Below, one piece after another: positions 5,589 to 9,917 of a stretch of 9,917 bases of DNA. A program made the translations under genes and the position numbers. Location of the stretch: contig CAJPUK010000082.1 of NCBI GenBank assembly GCA_905373785.1, forward strand, positions 1 through 9,917, written 5' to 3'. The stretch comes from an uncultured Johnsonella sp. (GTDB taxonomy: Bacteria; Bacillota; Clostridia; Lachnospirales; Lachnospiraceae). The stretch's first letter is position 1. Every line of letters begins with the position of its first letter. The notes under the pieces are model-generated. The model ran no database searches. It was not told where the DNA came from and saw only the letters and a list, made by a program, of their open reading frames with translations.

Positions 5589-6737
5589 ATGGCAAGACCT
5601 AAGAAAAATAAACATCCTAGGCTTAGAAACGGTTTCGGCAGCATAAGGTATCTTGGCAAAAACAGAACCAATCCCTATGCTGTATTAGCCCCTACAAAAG
5701 CTGTAGACAACATAGGACGCACTAAGTATGATAAACCTATAGCGTATGTACCTGATTGGATGTCAGGTATGTCAGTACTTCTTATGTGGCATGCCGGCAC
5801 ATGGGAAGAGGGCAAAGATATAACAAAAATGTTACCTGATGACAATATATCTCAAGCTGATATAAATAAAATAGTTGATAATATATTAAATCGTTTCTCA
5901 CTAAAATTAAGTAATCAATCAAAGGGCATTACTTTTTCTGAACTATATGAAGAATACTACAAATATAAGTATGAGCAAACAAAAAGAGTATTTTCTTCTG
6001 CCTCTAAAAATTCGACAAAAGTAGCTTATAAAAATTGTAGTGTTCTACACAATAGAACATTTACCGAATTAAGACACAATGATTTGCAATCGGTAGTTGA
6101 TGCCTGTACTCTTAAACATGCAAGTAAAGAACTTATAGTCAGTCTTATAAAACAGATGTATGCGTATGCTGATGTAATAGAGCTTATTGATAAAGATTAT
6201 TCTAAACATCTTAAGATAAATACCGCAGATGATGATGAACAAGGTATCCCTTTTACTAACGATGATATAAAGCTATTTTGGAAAGATATGAATAATGAAG
6301 TTGCAGAGATGCTGATAATTATGATATACACCGGCTTCAGAATAAATGAATACAAAACAATGAATGTGGATTTAGAAAATATGATCCTAACCGGAGGATC
6401 TAAAACAAAAGCAGGTAAAAACAGACAAGTACCTATACACTCTGCCATAATTGGTTTAGTAGATAAAAGAATTAAAAGAGACGAACATATATTAAAAATA
6501 TCCTCATCTATTTTCAGGATTAGATTAAAAAGATATCTTGAAAGCAAGGGTATTGAATATCATACTCCACATGATTGCAGGCACACATTTGCTAAATTGT
6601 GTGATGAATATAATGTAAATGAAAATGATAAGAAAAGGATGTTAGGTCATGCTTTTCAAGATGTGACCAATTCGGTGTATGGTCATAGAGATATTGAGAG
6701 CTTAAGAAAAGAGATAGAAAAAATTAAACTCTTATAG
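5589..6737 (+). CDS. Tyrosine site-specific integrase of the element
   Basis: This 382-aa phage-type tyrosine recombinase would integrate and excise the element at its att sites. The basic N-terminus (MARPKKNKHPRLRNGFGSI) and YLGKNRTNPYAV belong to an arm-binding domain seen in clostridial prophage integrases. A SAM-like core-binding domain spans about 112-205 (TFSELYEEYYKYKY onward). The catalytic domain has all the expected residues: R251 in YTGFRINE, K274 in SKTKAGK, H328-x-x-R331 in HDCRH, H354 in MLGH and the nucleophile Y364 in SVYGH. It is therefore probably active. The start is ATG at 5589, 7 nt after AAGGAGG (5575-5581). It is the last gene of the element and faces the host two-component genes tail to tail. 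A hairpin and twin -10 elements upstream suggest control separate from the cargo. Confidence 0.93.
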   Translation: MARPKKNKHPRLRNGFGSIRYLGKNRTNPYAVLAPTKAVDNIGRTKYDKPIAYVPDWMSGMSVLLMWHAGTWEEGKDITKMLPDDNISQADINKIVDNILNRFSLKLSNQSKGITFSELYEEYYKYKYEQTKRVFSSASKNSTKVAYKNCSVLHNRTFTELRHNDLQSVVDACTLKHASKELIVSLIKQMYAYADVIELIDKDYSKHLKINTADDDEQGIPFTNDDIKLFWKDMNNEVAEMLIIMIYTGFRINEYKTMNVDLENMILTGGSKTKAGKNRQVPIHSAIIGLVDKRIKRDEHILKISSSIFRIRLKRYLESKGIEYHTPHDCRHTFAKLCDEYNVNENDKKRMLGHAFQDVTNSVYGHRDIESLRKEIEKIKLL

Positions 6738-6757
6738 TTGTTATTATTTGTTATTAT
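6738..6757 (+). repeat. Perfect 10-bp tandem repeat after the integrase stop
   Basis: TTGTTATTAT occurs twice in direct tandem immediately after the TAG stop (6735-6737). Short direct repeats next to an integrase gene often serve as arm-type integrase or excisionase sites. The sequence is low complexity, so chance is also possible. Confidence 0.5.
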
Positions 6758-6819
6758 TAAGCCTTATTTTTTGCTATTTTCAGCTTTGAATTTTTATCTT
6801 TTTATAGCATTGAAAAATA

Positions 6820-6858
6820 CCTACAAAGCCTTAAAACAGGCTGTTTATAGGCATTTTT
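6820..6858 (+). terminator. Intrinsic terminator after the integrase
   Basis: CCTACAAAGCCT (6820-6831) pairs with AGGCTGTTTATAGG (6838-6851) around TAAAAC, with one bulge and one internal mismatch. TTTTT follows at 6854-6858. It suits the end of the integrase transcript. The reverse strand has no comparable T-run next to the stem. Confidence 0.55.
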
Positions 6859-6908
6859 ACAATAATACTTATTACAGGTCAGAATTAAAGCAACATTAAA
6901 ACAAAAAA

Positions 6909-8314
6909 TTATATTTCAGGATCCGGCGGCAGTATTATGCTAAAGCAGGATCCTTTATTTTCCTTGCTTTCCACACTTACATCCCCACCATGCCACCTTG
7001 CTATTTCCATAGCCATTGCAAGTCCCAGTCCGGTACCTTTTCCTGTACGAGAGCTTTCCGCACGATAAAATCTCTCAAAAATATGGCTCAAATCTTTATC
7101 CGATATACCTATACCGTCATCTCTTACAACTATATTTACCTCTGTATCCTTATATAGACTTACATAAATATGCCCGTCTTCTTTACCGTAAGTATATGCA
7201 TTACTTATAATATTTACCAACATCCTATAAACAAGGTTTTTATTTGCATATACATATATCTCATCTTCTATTTCTTCATCAAGGCTTATATTACTGTCCG
7301 TATTTATAAGTTTCATATCATAACAAATTCCTTTGATAAGTTCCGATATATTAATAGGCTCTTTTTCATAAAAATTTCTTCCAATCCTTGTAAAGTCCAA
7401 GAGATTTTTTATAATATCATTCATTCTTCTTGCCTGTCTGTAAATAACTTCCAAACCTTCAAAATACTCGTTCCTGCTTAAGCCCTCATCCTCCTTTATT
7501 GAGTTCAAATACTCACACTCCGCTATAATTACCGTCATAGGTGTTCTTAATTCATGTGAGGCATCTGAAGCAAATCTTTTTTCCTTTTCAAACGAATTAT
7601 AAAGCCTGTCAAACATATCATTAAAAACTTTTACCAATTTATGTAGCTCATCATCTCCTTCACCTATATCTATATGTCTGTTCAAATCCATGCCGCTACC
7701 TATCTTAAGTGCCGACTCCCTTATACTTTCTATAGGTTTTAAGGCACCTCTTGCCATCATATAGCCCATAAGTACAGATATCAAAACCAATATAGGCAAA
7801 GTATAAACCGCTATTAGAGAAATTCTTGAAATATCTCTTAAACCGTCTGTAGGCATGACAATTCCTCTTACCCACAGGTTCTTAAGTCTTTTGTCCTTCA
7901 CCGGCATATCATATATGTAATAGCGTAACCCCTCTTCTTTAACTTCCTTTATCTCTTCTGAAAAAGCAGGTAACTTTTCTATATTATCTAATGGAGGCAG
8001 GCTACCGTAAAGCAAGTCGGATTCCAAATTATATAAAGCTATATAGACTCCATTTCTTTCTTTAATATAATCTTCATCTATCTCAATATAGGCATCCCCA
8101 TACTCTATATAAATATCATCTTCTTCAGATATATTTTCTTCATACTCAATTTCCTTAGAAGCTTTAGTAATAGTATCAACAAGTTTTTTTGTACACTGTC
8201 TATAGTTACTCTCCTTACTACATACAGTAAGAAACCTATCATCAAACTTGCTATTACAACCATAATAAACGAATACCACAATGTAAGTTTACTTACTATT
8301 CCTAATTTTTTCAT
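6909..8314 (-). pseudogene. Sensor histidine kinase, frameshifted near its N-terminus
   Basis: ATG at 8314 opens MKKLGIVSKLTLWYSF, with a membrane segment at about 12-33. The frame is lost at a run of seven A (8184-8190 on the plus strand) after VTIDSVQK. Adding one A gives a continuous 468-aa kinase: an acidic extracellular sensor region 34-164, second membrane segment 165-187, HAMP to about 240, HisKA with H254 in SHELRTP, N-box around N372, G1 box DDGIGI (399-404), F-box FERFYRAE and G2 box GKGTGLGL. It would autophosphorylate H254 and pass phosphate to the partner regulator. Its start overlaps the regulator stop as ATGA, so the two are co-translated. As written only a short membrane fragment, or a soluble 3' part starting internally, could be made. 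Sequencing error, phase variation and real decay are all possible. Confidence 0.85.
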
Positions 8315-8984
8315 GCCTTTGCCCTTAGTACATAACCCACCCCTCTGACAGTTTTTATCATTTTTTCCTCATAACCGTCATCTATCTTTTTTCTGAGATA
8401 GCTTATGTACACATCTATTAAATTTGTTCCCCCTTCATAGTCATAGCTCCAAATATAGTTTTCTATTTTTTCCCTGCTTAGTATTATTTCACTGTTTCTC
8501 ATCATATATTCAAGTAGATCAAACTCTTTAGTAGAAAGATTTATCTCATTATCAGCTCTTTTAACCAATCTTTTCGACACATCAAGCTCCAAATCTCCCA
8601 CCTTTAGTACATCCTTTTCGCTATGAAAGTTTGTTCTTGTAATAGCTCTTATTCTTGCAGCCAATTCATCAAAGGCAAAGGGTTTTATAAGATAATCATT
8701 TGCTCCCATATCAAGTCCTTTAACTCTGTCTTCTATAGAGTCCTTGGCAGTTAAAAAAGCACCGGCATATTTTTCTTAACTTCTCTTATGTATTTTAATA
8801 CCTTATAACCGTCTGCTTTTGGTAACATTATATCAAGTATTACTGCATCATAATCATTTACTGCAATAAAATCCATCGCCTCCACCCCGTCAAAACAAGT
8901 ATCCACATTGTATTTCAGTAAAAGAAGCTGTTTTTTTATTATATTATTTAAGTCTTTCTCATCCTCTGCAAGCAGTATCTTCAT
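8311..8984 (-). pseudogene. OmpR/PhoB-family response regulator with a single-base frameshift
   Basis: ATG at 8984 follows AAAGGAAG and opens MKILLAEDEKDLNN. An in-frame TTG at 8999 exists, but the ribosome site lies downstream of it. The receiver domain has the acidic D8/E9, phospho-acceptor D51 (ILDIMLP), T79 and K101 (IKPFAFDEL). The winged-helix output domain covers about 125-224, with LSTKEFDLLEYMM, NLIDVYISYLRKKI and KTVRGVGYVL. The frame breaks after MPVLF at a run of six T on the coding strand (8753-8758). One extra T restores VLFLTAKDSIEDRVKGLDMG and a 224-aa product, the normal family length. All functional residues are kept on both sides of the break, so the damage is recent, or absent in the real genome. 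It is the first gene of the pair with the kinase; targets are unknown. A weak -35-like TTGTCA lies upstream on the minus strand, without a convincing -10. Confidence 0.85.
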
Positions 8985-9154
8985 GGCACTTCCTTTCAAA
9001 ATATAAATTTATATAAAGGTACTTTTAATCCAGCAGTTAAGCTCTTCAATTAATACTTTATCCTACTTACAAATAATATTGAATAGTGACAACATAAATA
9101 ACAAGCTGACTTTTAGCGACAACCCACAGAAATAACTGTATAAGTAATTGATTC

Positions 9155-9289
9155 CTGGTGTAGTGTATCATTGATATTTAATTAATATCTGTAATAGTAG
9201 AGTAAATCTCAAATTTCTTTATTATGTATCTGCTGCAATCTATTAACAAAGCAGCCGTAAGGCTAGATATCAACGATACACTACACTAG
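9155..9289. repeat. Long inverted repeat (23-nt arms, 89-nt interior)
   Basis: The arms at 9155-9177 and 9267-9289 are complementary at 21 of 23 positions; the core GTGTAGTGTATC-x-TTGATAT has a single mismatch. The interior can form CTGCT (9230-9234) with AGCAG (9250-9254) or, exclusively, AGCC (9253-9256) with GGCT (9261-9264) closing a GTAA tetraloop. The unit could be a miniature transposable element, a structured RNA, or the ends of a deleted insertion sequence. No clear target-site duplication is visible at its edges. Confidence 0.6.
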
Positions 9290-9477
9290 ATAATATGCTT
9301 AAACTACACCTTTGGAGTCTATCATAACATATAATTATTAGAATTTTCTTAAAAATTATATATAGTAAGTATATCTTATCTTGGATACTCCTTCTTAAAC
9401 AAAGCCTCACAACTATACTAATATTTTTACTATAGATTTAACTTGCAAAGGTAAAAACAAAAATAATAGACCAAACA

Positions 9478-9521
9478 CATAATATGACACTTGAAAGCAA
9501 ACTTTCATTGGTCATATTATG
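9478..9521. repeat. 44-nt hairpin with perfect 11-bp outer stem
   Basis: CATAATATGAC (9478-9488) pairs perfectly with GTCATATTATG (9511-9521). Inside a 3x3 internal loop, TGAAAG (9492-9497) pairs with CTTTCA (9502-9507) around CAAA. No strong T-run follows on either strand. It may be a transcript end for the leftward dipeptidase gene, or a small dispersed repeat. Confidence 0.55.
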
Positions 9522-9661
9522 CATTTAGCCTGTATTGAGCTAATTCTCTCTTGCACTTAGTAAAATTTATAGTTTCATATTACAAGTTTTATTATCTTAA
9601 CAAAATCAATTACCTGTATAAACTATAACTAATTTATGGAAGCAAACCTGCTTTATAAAGT

Positions 9662-9685
9662 TTATCATTACCTTTTGCATGATAA
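9662..9685. repeat. Short inverted repeat after the dipeptidase stop
   Basis: TTATCAT (9662-9668) and ATGATAA (9679-9685) are perfectly complementary across 10 nt, just downstream of the dipeptidase stop on the minus strand. The stem is AT-rich and is followed on that strand by ACTTTATAAAG rather than a clean T-run, so it is at best a weak terminator. Confidence 0.35.
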
Positions 9686-9689
9686 GCTG

Positions 9690-9917
9690 TTATTTCCATA
9701 CCTTATCTATAAAATTAATATAATTCTTATAAGCAACCTTTTCCACATCTTCTTTTGAAAAGCCCACATTTTCAAGTGATTTGAGTAAGTTAGGTACCTC
9801 TGAACAATCCTTTAATCCCGATAGAGCAGTACAAATCTCTTCATCCGAACTACTGTCATCACAAAAACCTGACATTGCCTCATGCCCTAAGAAATCACAA
9901 AAATCAAACCCTAAGGC
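9690..9917 (-). CDS. Membrane (renal-type, M19) dipeptidase, C-terminal part only
   Basis: The frame is open to the right edge of the window, so these 75 residues are the C-terminus of a longer gene. An internal ATG at 9875 is not the true start. ALGFDFCDFLG at the left of the protein fragment matches the GxGxDFDG region near the end of M19 zinc dipeptidases. The tail then follows the family pattern: a short SEVPNLLKSLENVGFSKEDV segment (the L-x-x-L, G-[FY]-S-x-E-[DE] helix) and KVAYKNYINFIDKVW (equivalent to the usual GGNFLRV end). Family members hydrolyse dipeptides using a binuclear zinc site located upstream of this part, which cannot be checked here. It reads toward the gene-free region and is probably host chromosome. 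Confidence 0.75.
   Translation of the reverse strand, partial: ALGFDFCDFLGHEAMSGFCDDSSSDEEICTALSGLKDCSEVPNLLKSLENVGFSKEDVEKVAYKNYINFIDKVWK

Larger units (their letters stand above)
6738..6908. other. Probable right end of the element (attachment region)
   Basis: This 171-bp gap separates the integrase from host-type two-component genes on the opposite strand. For tyrosine-integrase elements the att core usually lies just beyond the integrase gene, often near the 3' end of a host gene, and here the kinase 3' end is at 6909. No tRNA is present. The exact core cannot be read without the left junction or an empty site. Confidence 0.45.
9000..9689. other. About 690 bp without a credible gene
   Basis: Both strands are rich in stops and no frame shows protein-like composition with a ribosome site. 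The stretch should contain the promoter of the regulator/kinase pair (right after 9000, reading left) and the transcript end of the dipeptidase gene. Visible structures are the long inverted repeat at 9155-9289, the hairpin at 9478-9521 and a small inverted repeat at 9662-9685. Confidence 0.55.

Noticed and set aside
6197..6547. 116-aa minus-strand frame inside the integrase
   Set aside because: Antisense to the integrase catalytic domain, whose full set of active-site residues confirms the plus-strand reading.
7016..7481. Plus-strand frames of 64 and 103 aa opposite the kinase
   Set aside because: Antisense shadows of conserved kinase motifs (HATPase and HisKA regions), rich in Tyr/Ile/Phe and without ribosome sites.
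8190..8279. Kinase start at 8279 giving MVFVYYGCNSKFDD
   Set aside because: This is the out-of-frame translation upstream of the frameshift. The real N-terminus, with its membrane helix, is in the other frame from 8314.
1..9917. CRISPR array, tRNA or rRNA genes, complete insertion sequence
   Set aside because: No regularly spaced repeats, no cloverleaf or rRNA sequence seen, and no transposase gene.

Overview
The DNA is AT-rich, with Gram-positive-style ribosome binding sites (AAGGAGG, AGGTGAT) and frequent TTG starts. This fits a low-GC Bacillota/Clostridia host, but the sequence does not fix the genus. The window joins the right end of an integrated element (prophage or integrative element, about 1-6750) to probable host chromosome (about 6900-9917).

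Element, all genes on the + strand. A lysogeny-type control pair comes first: an XRE/Cro-CI-like repressor (50-553) and an ImmA/IrrE-type metallopeptidase (566-1033). A free-standing HsdR-N-terminal-like PD-(D/E)xK protein follows (1051-2034). Next is a three-gene cassette made of a ParA/Soj-type ATPase (2158-3021), an unrecognised 114-aa protein (2993-3337) and a 225-aa helical protein with HEPN-like features (3334-4011). The three genes overlap one another and are probably translationally coupled. The cassette lies between two copies of an 85-bp direct repeat, exactly 2020 bp apart. The left copy covers the real 3' end of the nuclease gene. The right copy is an orphan remnant of the same 3' end that still reads 16 codons further. 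This looks like module insertion or recombination in a cargo hotspot. A DUF3644 protein with an Rx4H HEPN signature follows (4128-5099), then about 490 bp of non-coding DNA rich in palindromes, and a tyrosine integrase (5589-6737). In function, the repressor and protease would hold the lysogenic state, the integrase would move the element, and the genes between them look like cargo, plausibly anti-phage or toxic HEPN functions. That role is inferred.

Junction. The 171 bp between the integrase stop and the kinase stop contain a perfect 10-bp tandem repeat and a likely terminator. The right attachment site should be here, but its core cannot be identified because the left end lies outside the window.

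Host side, all genes on the - strand. An OmpR-family response regulator (8984-8311) and a HAMP/HisKA/HATPase sensor kinase (8314-6909) overlap by ATGA. Each is broken by an apparent one-base loss in a homopolymer run (six A/T at 8753-8758, seven at 8184-8190). Adding one base to each run restores products of 224 and 468 aa. About 700 bp without a credible gene follows, holding a long inverted repeat (9155-9289) and a 44-nt hairpin (9478-9521). At the right edge is the C-terminal end of a membrane (renal-type, M19) dipeptidase whose start is beyond the window.
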